Positions 10,939-23,149 of a stretch of 64,000 nt of DNA are shown here, piece after piece; the first letter of the stretch is position 1; each line of letters begins with the position of its first letter. The position numbers and the translations under genes were made by a program. This stretch comes from Rhizophagus irregularis (lineage: Eukaryota > Glomeromycota > Glomeromycetes > Glomerales > Glomeraceae), in assembly GCF_026210795.1 (NCBI RefSeq), contig NC_089436.1, positions 5,232,511 to 5,296,510 on the forward strand. Direction: 5' to 3'. The notes beneath the pieces were generated by a model, which made no database searches, was not told the origin of the DNA, and was given only the letters and a program-made list of their open reading frames with translations.

Positions 10939-11659
10939 CTTGCTTTCCTAAATACAAGGCCCTTTGTGAGAAATTTTCACTTGTATATATACAAAACTTC
11001 TGGCATATACATATTTCAATTATTTTTTGGGAAAGTTGGCTGAACTTCCATATACTCCTATATGCTTTATATCTTGCTGGGAAAAAGTTAAGGAGATATG
11101 AGGCATAATTAGTATTGTCGTCTGACACCAAGAGTTCTATAAAAGCGCATGCAAACGGAATTTCCATACTTTTTCACATGTAGATCTACCTTGCAAGACA
11201 TATAGTTGGTTTTACACCCAGCGATCTCAAAATTCCAAAGTCCTCAGCCTTTTATAACATATGCTTTTGTCAGCACTATTTACTTTTAGAGCTGGTTCTG
11301 TGCTCCAACTAGACCTCCTTTCACATTTGTCTCATGTTTATTCGGGAAAAAAATAAAGAATAAAGGTTAATATGTTTTTTCGAATATATATGTGAAAATT
11401 AATATATCTCACAAACCCTGCCTGGTGATCGGCCTATTTTCTGTCATTCAATCTGTAGTTTAGCAAATTCTTCCGAGCTGATGATCACTATCCCGGGTTG
11501 ATGATCAGTATTCCGGACTCAGCCATAGGCACCTCGGTAAAATTTTCCACATTAAATATATTACTTTACTATTAGCAATCATGATAAATAACAATACTAA
11601 TAAATCTCCTATGAAAAAAATCTCTTGATCAATTATATAAAGTATTTTTATATAAGAAG
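10939..11659. other. gene-free upstream region
   Basis: No coding segment or repeat that I can support. It carries the upstream region of the header-only gene. Confidence 0.5.
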
Positions 11660-12155
11660 AAGAATATAATAGCTATTCAGAAAAAGCTTGGTATTAATAT
11701 CAATGCAAATCAAAAGGCAGTGCGTCAAAGCAAGGAAGAGATAACACTTGCCAATTCATATGAGTTGTTATTAAACTTGGTGGGAGATATGTTACCAATA
11801 CAGGAGGAACTCAATATCGAAGGCAATCCCATTCTAGAGGTGGAACTTAGGAGTTATAAAGCTTCTATGGATATCATATAAGCAAATATATAATCTGCTT
11901 TTATATTTAAAAGAGGATATAATAGCAATTCAGGAAGAACTCAATATTGTTGGCTACACTAATCAAGAAATGGCGGAAGAGGCTGATAAAACCACAAGAG
12001 AATATCTTCGAAAGTTTGAGAATTTCCATAGTCCCTTAAAAGATATTCCAAATATATTAATACAGAGATTCATCAATAAGGGGGTAAAAATGTTTTATTT
12101 TACCAGAGAAGAACTACCGTTATTTCCAAAGGTCTCTCCTCAACAATTGCACTAA
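11660..12155 (+). pseudogene. unrecognised coding remnant with IIAIQEELNI repeats
   Basis: A frame without ATG runs from about 11,660 to a stop at 11,879-11,881 and contains IAIQKKLGININANQKAV and MLPIQEELNIEGN. A second frame, shifted relative to the first, continues at 11,915-12,155 with DIIAIQEELNIVGYTNQE, then TREYLRKFENFH and DIPNILIQRFINKG. The repeated (I/L)xIQxxLxI motif shows the two belong together. The composition looks coding, but the stop and frame change suggest decay, or an intron I cannot place. Function unknown. Confidence 0.4.
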
Positions 12156-12414
12156 ATATTCATCAAAAATCCATCTAGTGCTAGTTAATGCCCATGTTTA
12201 GAACAGGTTAGCTAATCTATATTTTTTGTCACATGCATGTGGCCCAGCAAAAACTAATTAATGATCATCACTTTGGACTATTATTGATCTAGCCATACCA
12301 TGGATCAGAATACCACTGCAAATTATCTCGCATACTTAAATCTAAGAGGTTCTGAAGGCCCTGAGCTAAAATCTATCTACTAGAAATGTTGTTCTGTATA
12401 AGATGATTTCTAAC

Positions 12415-13501
12415 AGGATCCTGAACAATATATATATAGGTCAGATAAAAAATTCAAAATTTACTAAGGTCAATAAGCAAATATTTTTCATGTCTGCTAA
12501 GCAAACTTTTATCTAACCCATAAATTTTTTACACTGCTAAGCAACTTATTTTATGACATATATATATTTATATATAATTTTTTTTTATAAAATATGTATA
12601 TAAAAAAAACTAAAAAAACAAAAATTTTTGAAATAATGTATGGATAAAGCTATTATTATTTTTTTGTAATATTACAACTTATAAATGTTTCTTATTAATA
12701 TTTCGTATATCTGTTCTGTGACTTCAGAGCGTAATTTAGGTACTTTAGTCAAAGGAAACATCCAAAACCTTCTTAAGTAAAGTTGTTTAGCAGGTTCGAA
12801 TCTACTTACATATAATTTTTTATCATGATTGAATAGATATTTATGGATTTATTCATGTTTTTTGTAACGCTACCAATACGCGGAATTTTTATTTTTAAAA
12901 TTTACTGTAAAATTTGTCAAAAAAAATATTTTTAAAAAATTTTCTAAGTAAAAATGAAATAACTTTTACAAAAATTATAGTGTAAAATTATAAAAAAACA
13001 GAAAAACACTTATTTTTCCCTTCCCACCCATCCGTTGCTCTCATTTTAAATATATATTTTTTAAATGTTACACGGACGCATATATGATTTATGATTTTAA
13101 TGTTATGCGGACGCATATTTGTTTTATCAAAAACACGTTACACTATCACGTCTAAAAATGTTTCCTGTATTACGTATACAATTAACTTATTCTTTGTATT
13201 AAAAATAGTAAATTTTTTTTATACAAACATGTTTATAACTTTGTTTACATATTTTATTAGATTTTTTTAATGTGAAAATGTAAATATATATTATATTATA
13301 TATATATATTAAAAAATTCTATCCTGCTACGCAAATATATATCTAACTATTGATAATTTAATACTCTGCTACACATAATTATATCTGACTATTTAAAAAT
13401 TATGTTATCAAATAAGCAATAATAAATCTCACATAGAAAAAATTTTTATATATTGGTTAAGCAAACTCAAAACCTACCTTTATATATATTGTTTGGGGTC
13501 C
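12415..13501. mobile_element. MULE-type element with 9-bp target duplication
   Basis: The terminal inverted repeat is AGGATCCTGAACAATATATA on the left, matched by the complement of the right end (GGACCCCAAACAATATATAT). The flanks are ATTTCTAAC (12,406-12,414) and TTTTCTAAC (13,502-13,510), a 9-bp duplication with one mismatch. The ends resemble those of the larger element at 47,596-49,680, including the subterminal GGTTAAGCAAACT. It has no coding capacity. A piece at 12,722-12,815 resembles the 186-bp tandem unit at 19.9-20.7 kb. It sits in the 3' end of the F-box/LRR gene. Confidence 0.7.
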
Positions 13502-14255
13502 TTTTCTAACTACTCCAATGAAATCAGAAGGTGTTAAAGTTTCCTTGAAATTCTCTATGTGAGTATTTGGATTTAGCTTATTTAACGCTCCTTTGCTAAT
13601 TTTATAACACCCTTCTAAATTAAGATATTTTAAATTAAGACATGATCTAGCAATTTCTTTGATAGTTATATCAGTAATTTTACAATAGATAAGATCAAGT
13701 TGTTGGAGCCTTGGGCAAAAGCGAACAATATTACAAATTGATATTTCAGAAAATTCTGTATGGTTAGAAATATTTAGATATTCTAGTTTCTGGCATGATT
13801 CTGCGATTGCAGTTAGACCTATATCATTTTTTGACTGAAGTTGCCGTAAAGTGGATATATTGAGATACTTCAAATTTGTGTATGATTTCACTATTAGCTT
13901 TAGAGTTTTACCAATACGGTCCGTATTTCCTCTAAAATCTAAATAAACTATATTTTGAAAAGTATGGACAATGCCTTTAATTTTTCTATTAGAAAGTGAG
14001 TAGTGCAATATTTTAAGATGAGTTAATTTTGAGCTATAGACTGGTTTTCTTCCTCCTCCAGGTACTATTTTAAAAAATCTTTCTAATCGAGTTCGATCCT
14101 CTGCTTTCCTTCACTTTAGCTCAATGCGTCTCCATAAAATAGGAGCACCGCATCTGTACCACAATCGGGAAATATATAGAGCGAGATAGAGAGATTTATC
14201 TATCGCTAAGAAATGTAAAATCTGTTCTAATAGTTCTAGTAAATAAAAAATGCTT
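13502..14255 (-). pseudogene. F-box / leucine-rich-repeat protein, disrupted
   Basis: The minus-strand frame begins with an F-box-like segment (LLELLEQILHFLAIDKSL, then LWYRCGAPILWRRIELK) near 14,255-14,115. It is interrupted by an in-frame TGA directly after RRIELK and then reads leucine-rich repeats: [75 protein letters not shown]-box/LRR proteins are SCF ubiquitin-ligase adaptors. The 3' end carries the MULE-type insertion: the reading frame DFIGVVRKG runs into its TIR, and the tail resumes beyond it at 12,414 (VRNHLIQNNISSR). No ATG is visible at the usual place, so this is a pseudogene copy of a large family. Confidence 0.75.
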
Positions 14256-14356
14256 GATTGCGCTATACATAGTGCATATTATATATTATATCTTTAATCG
14301 AAAAAATAGCAAAGCACTTTCGGTAAAATTATGCGATTACTGCTTCAAATTGGCAT

Positions 14357-15508
14357 TTATTTCCAAATTTCAGCTAGCATTGCATCAATTTCAGCTAACA
14401 TTGAATCAATATCCATAGTCTGCTGAGACTTTCTTTTGGCTTGGCATTGAGGATTGGGCTGGGATGCAGGTGAAGAAGCCTGTATTTGTGGTTTTGGACT
14501 ATCACTTGCCTTAGATACAAATTCATGGTCAGATTCGGGACCAGAGTCTTTTGATTCTGTATCGCCTATAGCATAATTATCGCCTGCATCAAGATAGTCT
14601 GATTCTTGCCTTAATGCGATTCTCAAAAGCAGTTTAAGATGCTGGGGAGTTGGGTTCTTACCACCATGAATTCTGAAAGCATGTTTACTTCCATAATCTC
14701 TTAATTTTTTAGGTATAGTTTTATAAAGTTCTTGCTTTAAAAATTCATTAAATGGCCAAGTATTACGTATTTCACATTCAGTAAAGATAGAGTCAAATAA
14801 CTTTTTAGCCTTAATTACATCTCGGATCTAGGTGAGTAATTTTCTAGCACGTTCTGGATTCTCCATAGAAAGAAAAGGTTAGGACTTAGGATTTTCCTTT
14901 TTTTCTCCTTTATTCTTTAAATAGCCTGTGCAGTACCAAGAATAGCCTTCTTTATACCACGCTGGAATGTTCGAAGGGTCCGGTTCATAATAATTAATCT
15001 GAAGAGATCTTATTTCCACAGGTCTCATACTCAACATCACAATCACATTCGTGAGATTCTTCCTAGTAAAAGTTTTAGAAACATTTAAATTCTAGATTCT
15101 CTTTTGCACATTTGCTAAATAGAAGTGTTTGGAAATTCTGTCCAGATTAGCCATTCGTTTCTTAGTTCGTTTCTTCTGAATTTTATTAGAATCTTGAATA
15201 AGTTACTTATCTTTAGCAAAAGTATCAATAATTGCAGTTTCTATACCACCTTATGCTAACTTTGCATAGAATGTTGACTGACGTAAAGCACTGGCAATGA
15301 TTTCATTTTCATCTTTATTTTTTGGACCCAATACCCAATGATTAGCGATAATGTCTACAAAATCACCATTCTTAGCGCAGTATTTTGCCCTTTCCTCTAT
15401 GGTAAGCTTTCCCTTTCTTTTATCTAGCAGAAGAGCCACTATTTTCTCTTTACTAAATGAGCGTCTGTTATCAGTGATTCTGATAAGCACAGGTAAAACG
15501 CTGATCAA
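14357..15508 (-). pseudogene. tyrosine-recombinase (Crypton-like) pseudogene
   Basis: The minus-strand reading is broken by at least four stops. From the 5' side: RITDNRRSFSKEKIVALLLD and ERAKYCAKNGDFVDIIANHW (core-binding-like), then NVIVMLSMRPVEIRSLQI (the MRPxEIRSL block resembles the first catalytic Arg region of tyrosine recombinases), WYKEGYSWYCTGYLKNKGEK, LFDSIFTECEIRNTWPFNEF, then YGSKHAFRIHGGKNPTPQHL (an HxxR-like motif) and LDAGDNYAIGD (a candidate Tyr nucleophile). The C-terminal tail is Ser/Gln-rich and ends DSMLAEIDAMLAEIWK. The family is one I recognise as repeated in Rhizophagus; the recombinase assignment is my inference from motif order. Confidence 0.5.
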
Positions 15509-15800
15509 TCAGGTACCTACCCAATTGGTAACTTTTTTTTGATCGGTCACCTGATTTATTCAATAGTTAGAAATTGGTATACACTTCAATCGGGTATCAA
15601 TCAGATTAATACCTAATTGATAACTATCTTTTAGTTTAAATTTACCGATTGATAACTATCGTTTAGTTTAATTTACCAATTGCTCTCTTTAAAACAAATA
15701 GTGACCGATTGTTAGTAATTTATAAATTTAAAACAAATTGTAATCCAATTGTTAGTAAATTATAAATTTATTTATCAGATAACTTATTTTAAACGTAAAT
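15509..15800. repeat. subterminal repeats of the Plavaka-like element
   Basis: Variants of ACCGATTGATAACTATC and CCAATTGGTAAC recur six or more times here. The same motif family recurs at 61,660-62,060 beside the second Plavaka-like fragment, so these are probably subterminal transposase-binding repeats. The exact terminus is not clear. Confidence 0.5.
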
Positions 15801-15900
15801 GAACTCTGTTTTATTACAAATGAAATTGTCTATTAATTGGTATAACTGCCATATAAGTAGTTGGATTTCGTGTGCTAACTGTAAATTTGCTAAGTAAGAA

Positions 15901-17435
15901 TCAACTGTATATGTTATGAATCGGCATGATGGCATCTCTAGATAATTTGTGGAAATCATATTTCCACAATTCAACATTGCAACTTTTATCATCCCAATTG
16001 CCGATTCTGCAATGAAACCTTGTTTTCTCATTTGGTGCCCATAAATACCAGTTGACAAAAGCGAGCCGATGTGTCTTAGGACTGATTGGCAGCTGAACTG
16101 TATGCTCGAAATAATACTGAACATGACCAGGGTAAATGTCTATGGACTTATCGTCCTGTATAAATTTGGCCAAAATATATGAACTTCTTTGATATCGGGA
16201 TGCACTTTTTGACCCAAAAATTTCGGCAGCAATCCAAATACGACCAAACTGGGTTATGATTGGCAATACAATGATTGATTGATTGGAATCTCCTGACAAT
16301 AAATCACTCGAAGCTAAATCAGCAATTGATGTAAAATTCCAATCGTATATATCATTATAATATTTCACCAATAGTTTATATGTGGCATTTGGTAACGATA
16401 CTTGATTTCTTGGAGTAAGCATCTCTCCCAGAAATTCTTCGCTACCAGTAGTAATCGTGTTATCGATATTTTGATGAAAATTTTGCATAAAATGGTAAAG
16501 TTCATTAAAATCAAACCCATCATAAGCTGCCAAACTTCCAGTTGTTAATCGAGTTTGAACCAAAGGTAATGCATTCATCAATTTTGCATTATCCGATTGG
16601 GCAGATATTAAGCTGTCTAACCGCGAATTTTGCACGATGATTCACAACAATTCTAATTCAATAGTACGTTTACTATAAGGAAGGGAACCTATTTAAACAA
16701 TAAGTTTATCTGTTACCAATTTGCCAATTAGAAATTTTGATTTTCAACAATCAACGTGTTTTACCTAATACGCCATTCATTTGTTCAAATGAATAACACC
16801 AGAACGAATAAAGTGGTCCATAATCTTGGCAACATTCAATGATGTGGAGAGATAAATGGATATTTGGAGTTATTTTCTCCTGTCCGTAATTTTCCTCAAT
16901 TAAATGAGCTACTTGGTGCAGTCGGTAATAAGCTTTGAGCAGTGCGCTTTTGTTAACAATTCGACAAACAAGCAAAGTACAGGCTCTTACAAAATTTGCT
17001 AAAATTTTCTGATCAGCCTCGTCCAAAAGATCCCATATAATCAGTATTGCATAAATCATAATAAACGACCTCCATTGATCAGCTGTATATCCAGAAAATT
17101 CTTCTCCGGTTGCTATTTTAGAAGGTATCCTTCTTAAATCAACCGGAACTTGGATCTTTTTTGCTCTTATTTCCATCAATTTAAGATGGGTTTTTGTTAT
17201 TTTCCCGCCATCTATCCACAACCTTTTCACGATCCAATGTGCGATTCCCAAAAATAAATTATGCATTGAATCAACCACAAGAAATCTGATCAAGTTGAAA
17301 TACGGCAATCTTAACAACTCTGACCAATGTACGTACGTGAGTTTCGGAAATATATTTTTTTTTTTTGTACTTAGATTTATACAACCGCCAACGTTCAGCA
17401 TTACATCAATGTTCATTTAGATCTTTTTGCATGAA
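15901..17435 (-). pseudogene. Plavaka/tnp2-like transposase, 3' half
   Basis: This is the C-terminal half of a CACTA-clade (Plavaka-like) transposase. It begins EWFMQKDLNEH at the edge of the hAT-like insertion, hits a TGA where Arg is expected, shifts frame at an A-run near 17,350-17,365, then reads YVHWSELLRLPYFNLIRFLV, VDSMHNLFLGIAHWIVKRLW and later YSFEQMNGVLG. A GTAAAA...TAG intron (about 16,765 to 16,683) leads to SLPYSKRTIELELL, a TGA (16,642-16,644), and IIVQNSRLDSLIS. The last block (IWIAAEIFGSKSASRYQRSS, WYLWAPNEKTRFHCRI) matches the fragment at 62.1-62.7 kb. Nonsense changes and a frameshift make it inactive. The 5' half lies 30 kb away at 47.2-50.6 kb. Confidence 0.8.
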
Positions 17436-18015
17436 CCACTCGGTAAGGATGGTACCGCAAATATGTAATTGCGGAATAATTGCAATTTACGGTATTGCAG
17501 AACATTGCGGATTTTTAAATCTAAAAATCCGCAAATCCACAAATCTGCAATTATCTGCAATCCCGCAAATATTCTGCAAATCTGCAAATATCGCAAAGTA
17601 CTGCAAATATTCCGCAATTGAATTGTGGTACCAAGGGGTGAGGGGGAATCCAACTGAATATTACACAATATGATTTTAGGTTAACGAAACTGTCTTATAT
17701 ATTAAATTAATATAATTTACTAATAAATGTCAAAAATTTGAAAGATAAATCATTTCTGATAAAAATATTTGATATACAATATTGTTACACCATTAAAGTA
17801 TGACAAATATGAGATCTTTTTTTTCATTTTTTGGTTCTTCAAAACGCGATTAAATATTTCTATGAAGAGAAATTTTTAATCAGCTATATATATACATATA
17901 TACATATATATATATACTTAAATTTAATAAATATGGTCAGAAAAGTAGACTTAAATATTTTTATTTAATAAAATATTTTATTAATTAAAGTTTTTTTCAC
18001 TTTAGAAACGTGTTT

Positions 18016-19000
18016 TAAGTGACCAAACCAACTTACAGGAATCAAAAAAAATTAAGCATCCTGAGGCCCTTCAAGAATTATACAGACTTCAACCTAGTTT
18101 TAATGGAAAACAGGTTTATTTTTTTATAAAAAAGCAAAATATAGAGAGGGAACTTTAATTTACGATAAAAAAGACAAAACTTTCTATGTATTTGACAAAA
18201 AAAGTGGTGAAAAATTTGACACTTTTTCCTCCTGAATTAGTTTTCTTAAAACTAAAAAAGTATTCAAAGGTGCACGATCAGCAATTGCTACAGTCTTTTT
18301 TGAGCCAAATTCCTCTGGTTCTAGCTTAGCTTCAATATTGAGAACAACAGAACAAATCCCGTATTGGAAAGTAAACAATTCAGCAAGTATAGTAGAGGTT
18401 ACATCATTAGTTAAGACAAATATTACGTCTAAGAAAGAATTTTTTGGTGTAGGGATAAGAGAAATTGTTAATGGAATAGGAATAACATTTTTTGGAAAAG
18501 AATGTAAAGTAGAAAAGAATTTAACTATAAGATGGCATGATAATTTAATTTCTTATGATATGAATGTTTTTGAAAAGAGCGTTAAAAAAATAGATGGAAT
18601 TGAAACAGGAATTGCAATTGAAAGAAATCTTTTTGAAATAAATAAAACGGTTGAATTTGTATCTAAAGCAAAATTATGTCCTGGACAAATAACTAAAGGT
18701 AGGTTTAATAATTATATACTTTTCTAATTTACAAAATATGAATTAACCACTTACTTTATTTAGATTTTGAACAAGTGGTTAAACTTCGGGGCATTAATCT
18801 TGTAAATAATCAAAAAAATTCCAATAATATTCATGAAGTTTTCGCAACTTTGGAAAATCAAGGTCAATCTAACGAAGCTTACAGAAGGATAGACTGTGAT
18901 TTATTAATAAATAAAATAAATATTTGCCAAAATTGTCAGAAATTAAAGGATACATTGACAAAAATAAGAAATCGAAATCTTACTGGTACCTTATCTACAA
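18016..19000 (+). pseudogene. P-like transposase, N-terminal part
   Basis: The coding segment starts after a CACTTTAG acceptor-like site (about 18,014) with KHPEALQELYRLQPSFNGKQ. It continues in a second frame with YDKKDKTFYVFDKKSGEKFD, a TGA at about 18,234, GARSAIATVFFEPNSSGSSL and VEVTSLVKTNITSKKEFFGV. A 65-nt intron (18,699-18,763) joins LCPGQITK to DFEQVVKLRGINLVNNQ. The segment ends CQNCQKLKDTLTKI and LTGTLST at 19,000, where the CACTA-like element begins. Removing that element with one CAA duplication continues the frame into KISHASQEILANKVQLQRK at 39,270. The start codon is not identified and at least one stop is present, so this copy is defective. Confidence 0.65.
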
Positions 19001-19009
19001 CCCTATAAA

Positions 19010-19325
19010 AAATATGTATACGGTTTTTATACTGTATATACGTATTTTTGATACAGTGTGCATTTTTACATACGGCATATCAGTATAATGTATACTGTTC
19101 GCAAAATGTGTTTAGTAAAAAATACAATAAAGTATACGGTAAACATACTGTGTGATACAGTATATTAAATTCATACGTCTATAACATATATCATTTCTAC
19201 TGTATATCAGTATTTTGTATACGGTTCACAAAAATATTGTAAATAAAGGATACGGTATACGTATTATTCTACAGTATATTAAAATTCATACGTTTATAAC
19301 GTATTTTCTACAGATATACACAGGT
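19010..19325. repeat. left subterminal repeats of the CACTA-like element
   Basis: TATACGGTNTATACTGTAT-type motifs recur roughly every 30-60 bp in both orientations. They are matched at the other end (38,930-39,260). In CACTA elements such repeats bind the accessory protein or transposase; that role is inferred here. Confidence 0.65.
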
Positions 19326-19728
19326 CAAATAAATAAAAATCAGATTTTTGCCCTTTTTAATATGGCTGTCTGATTTTTTGGCAATTTTAATATAATATTT
19401 CCGATTTTAATAAATATTTTTGATTTTAATATAATATTTCTGATTTTTAACATGAAATTGCCAATTTTTGGTTATTTGTAATAGGATTTTTCGATTTTAA
19501 TATATAACATGTGATTATGTATTACGGTTTAATATTTATTTATTAACTTAGATTTTTTTTTTTTACTTCAGTTATAATTATTTTTTTGCCTTAAAAACTT
19601 TACTAAAATACTTTTTAAATACTTTATAAAATAGAATTAAAATATTTTTTTTCTTAAATATAAATACATTTAAATTAAATAACTCATAATTTAAAATATA
19701 AACAAATATTATATTTTTTTTACATATA

Positions 19729-20775
19729 TTTCAAAGTATGGTTTGAGCATTTTGGCTGAAGTAAATCTTATTCTTTTAATTAAAAGTAGTTTAGTAAGTT
19801 TAAAACTGTTAAGATCATAAAAGTACAGTTAATATTTTTGGAATTATTTACATTTTTTATATTATACAGTAGTATTAAGTTACAAATTTTTTTACCTTCA
19901 GAGCGTATTTTGAGATCTTTAGCCAAAGTAAATCAACTTCTTATATTAATTGTATGTTGTTCGGCAGGTTAAAATCTACTTGGATATTAATTTTCACGAA
20001 GGTACAGTTAATACTTGATGAGTTATTTACAATTTTCACAACAGTACTCATTCACGACTTTTATTTTTTTATTTTGTCACTTCAGAGCGTATTTTGAGCA
20101 CTTTATCCAAAGTAAACCAACTTCTTATATTAATTAAAAGTTGTTTAGCATGTCAAAATCTACTTGAATATTAATTTTCACGAAGGTACAGTTAATACTT
20201 GATGAGTTATTCACGATTTTCACAACAGTACTCATTTACGAATTTTATTTTTTTCCGTTTTGTCACTTCAGAGCGTATTTTGAGCACTTTAGTCAAAGTA
20301 AATCGACTTCTTTTATTAATTGAAAGTTGTTTAGCATGTCAAAATCTACTTGGATATTAATTTTTACGAAGGTACAGTTAATACTTGATGAGTTATTCAC
20401 GATTTTCACAACAGTACTCATTTACGAATTTTATTTTTTTCCGGTTTGTCACTTCAGAGCGTATTTTGAGCACTTTAGTCAAAGTAAATCGACTTCTTTT
20501 ATTAATTGAATGTTGTTCAGCAGGTCACAATCTACTTGAATATTAATTTTTACGAAGGTACAGTTAATACTTGATGAGTTATTCACGATTTTCACAACGG
20601 TACTCATTTACGAATTTTATTTTTTCCATTTTGTTACTTCAGAGCGTATTTTAAGCACTTTAGCCAAAGTAAATCGACTTCTTTTATTAATTAAAAATTG
20701 TTCAGCAGCTTAGAATCTACTTGAATATTTATTTTAATGAAGGCACAGTTAATATTTGTGGAGTTATTAATTTTT
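19729..20775. repeat. 186-bp tandem repeat array
   Basis: The unit begins CTTCAGAGCGTATTTTGAGC. Copies start at 19,896, 20,080, 20,266, 20,452 and 20,637 (spacing 184, 186, 186, 185). Flanking copies near 19,729 and at the right edge are more diverged, while the central copies are nearly identical, as expected from unequal exchange. A solitary diverged relative lies at 12,722-12,815 in the first MULE-type element. Confidence 0.85.
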
Positions 20776-21149
20776 TATAATTGTGCGTATTACATTAAAT
20801 TACAAGTAAATTTATATTCTTAATGTATTTTGTTTAAAATTTAATTATTTAAGATTAGTTTTTTATTTAATATTGCTTAATAAAATATTTTTTAAATTTT
20901 AATTCAATATTACAATATAATTTTTTATAAAAATATATATTTCATAATGTATATACAATTTTTTTGTATAGTGAAAAAACTGAAAAATGTGGTTAAGAAT
21001 TGGTAATACGGCTGTAAAAAGTCACAAATCGGACAAATATAGCTAAAATCAGCCAATTTTTATTTATTTGACGTGTGATAGAGTAAGTTTTTCTACACTT
21101 TAAAGCATCAAACAATACTAGTATCTGCTAATATGTACTACCCAAAAAC

Positions 21150-21720
21150 TCACTGATGTTAAATCACAATTATTAAAAAATTCACAAGAATTTTTGTTAA
21201 TACTGTTTAATTTTTAAGTTCAAAGTCCGATTGATAATACTAAATTCAAAACTCAATTATAAATCATTTTTATAAATTATAATTTAAAAATTAAGCAGTA
21301 TTAAGGAAAATTCTCATGAATTTTTCTTAATACTACTTAATTCTAATTTAACTAATTTAGTATTAAGGTTTTAATTTAAAAATTAAGCAGTATCAAGGAA
21401 AATTCTTGCGAATTTTTCTTAATACTGCTTAATTCTAATTTAACTAATTTAGTATTAAGGTTTTAATTTAAAAATTAAGCAGTATCAAGGAAAATTCTTG
21501 CGAATTTTTCTTAATACTGCTTAATTCTAATTTAACTAATTTAGTATTAAGGCTTTAATTTAAAAATTAAGCAGTATCAAGGAAAATTCTTGCGAATTTT
21601 TCTTAATACTGCTTATTGTGCTTAATTCTAATTTAACTAATTTAGTATTAAGGCTTTAATTTAAAAATTAAGCAGTATCAAGGAAAATTCTTGCGAATTT
21701 TTCTTAATACTGCTTATATC
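21150..21720. repeat. 92-101 bp palindromic tandem repeats
   Basis: Each unit has the near-palindrome AAGCAGTATCAAGGAAAATT / AATTTTTCTTAATACTGCTT followed by AATTCTAATTTAACTAATTT. Unit starts at 21,339, 21,431, 21,523 and 21,624. The same unit reappears at 24,855-25,120 on the far side of the minisatellite. Confidence 0.8.
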
Positions 21721-22800
21721 TGCCAATTCGTGAAATTAGCCAAACATAAAGATTTGCACATTTTAACAAGAATTATGTTTCACAAGCTTAAATTGTATGT
21801 GTTACATAATCAGATGATCTAAATCTATCAAAAAATAAAAAAAAATTTTTTAACGTTTATTCAAAAATAACAATGGCAACTACTTTCTTTTTCAATCACT
21901 TTTCAATCACTTTTCAATCAGATTTTTGTTAGGTGACTTAGAAAAGTTTATAGGCATATACAGCAGGTTTTTTTTAATCAGTAAGTAAGAAAACAAATAT
22001 TAATAATTTTTATTAATAAGAAAAATCTTTTTTCATTTATTTTTAACCTTATTTCCTTCTTTTTTTTAGTAAAAATATATACAAAATAAAAATGTGAGTT
22101 ATGATTTAGAGTTTTTGAGATGTTTTTTTTTGTTTTTTACTATACTAATTTTATTCTACTTGTTAATTACTTTTTAAAATTGATTTTATTAATTTATTTA
22201 ATTTAAAACAGAAATGGCAAATAAAAACTTGTTAAGTAAAGTAAAAAGAGCCCAATAATACCTGTAAAGATCATCTTTTGGTAAGAATTATAATTTTAAA
22301 AATTTTTGTGTCAGAGTTTTATTCAATTAACAAAATCGTTAATATCTCGGCGTACATGTATGCTAAACACATATATTTATATTCATATAAAAGCCCAGAA
22401 TCTACTCTACCTGAACGAAAAAAGATTATTCAAATCGAATTACTAGATGTGAAGATATTAACGATCAAAGTCAAAGGTTAAAAATAAATATATTGAACGT
22501 AATTATTCAGCAACTTGTGATCCAATTCATGTGATATTTGGTTTATGGATAGCTCTTGATTACCTCTTTCTAATGAATATAAATTCATTCGTCTAGCACA
22601 CATATACGTTAAGTTATTCAATATTTTGTCATGACAATTATATTTAAATTTTTTAATTTTAATGATATTATTAAAAAAATCAAAAAATAATATAATAATC
22701 AAATCAATTTTATTTATATCAGCGGTGTGAATCTATCATTTTCATGTAAATTGTATTAGCATTTTCTTAATAAAGTTAGTTTTTTGAATAGGATCATTTT
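21721..22800. other. AT-rich stretch without a supported gene
   Basis: No frame here shows a family signature. Small open frames around 22,278-22,700 on both strands contain related strings (YMYAKHIYLYSYKSPES; YMCARRMNLYSLERGN), so 22,280-22,650 looks like two inverted copies of one short sequence around CTCGGCGTACATGTATGCTA and its diverged complement. Confidence 0.4.
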
Positions 22801-23149
22801 AACGCTCACCGGAGGTTAAATTCACCGGAGGACTCTGGGAGGTGAATTTCACCATATCACGTAATATTTATTATTATATTAAAATTTTGCTAAGATCGGT
22901 AATTACGTAACTTCAAATTTTTATGTTTGAATAAAAACGTGTAAAAAGTTTTTCTATTGACCATTTAGCATGAACTTATAAAGTTTTATTAACAAAAAGT
23001 TTCTTTTTAAATTACAAGAATATACATAACTTTAATTAAACTATTACACCCATCCACTAACCATTTAATCTAAGTTTTTTATTAATTTAAAACCTATAGT
23101 AATGCATAAGATATATAATCCTTTATAATTCAGTTAACAATTAATAATT

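Noticed and set aside
12722-12815. tRNA-like B box (GGTTCGAATCT) in a 186-bp-type repeat copy
   Set aside because: No A box at the right distance and no cloverleaf could be drawn; the tandem copies at 20 kb lack the motif.
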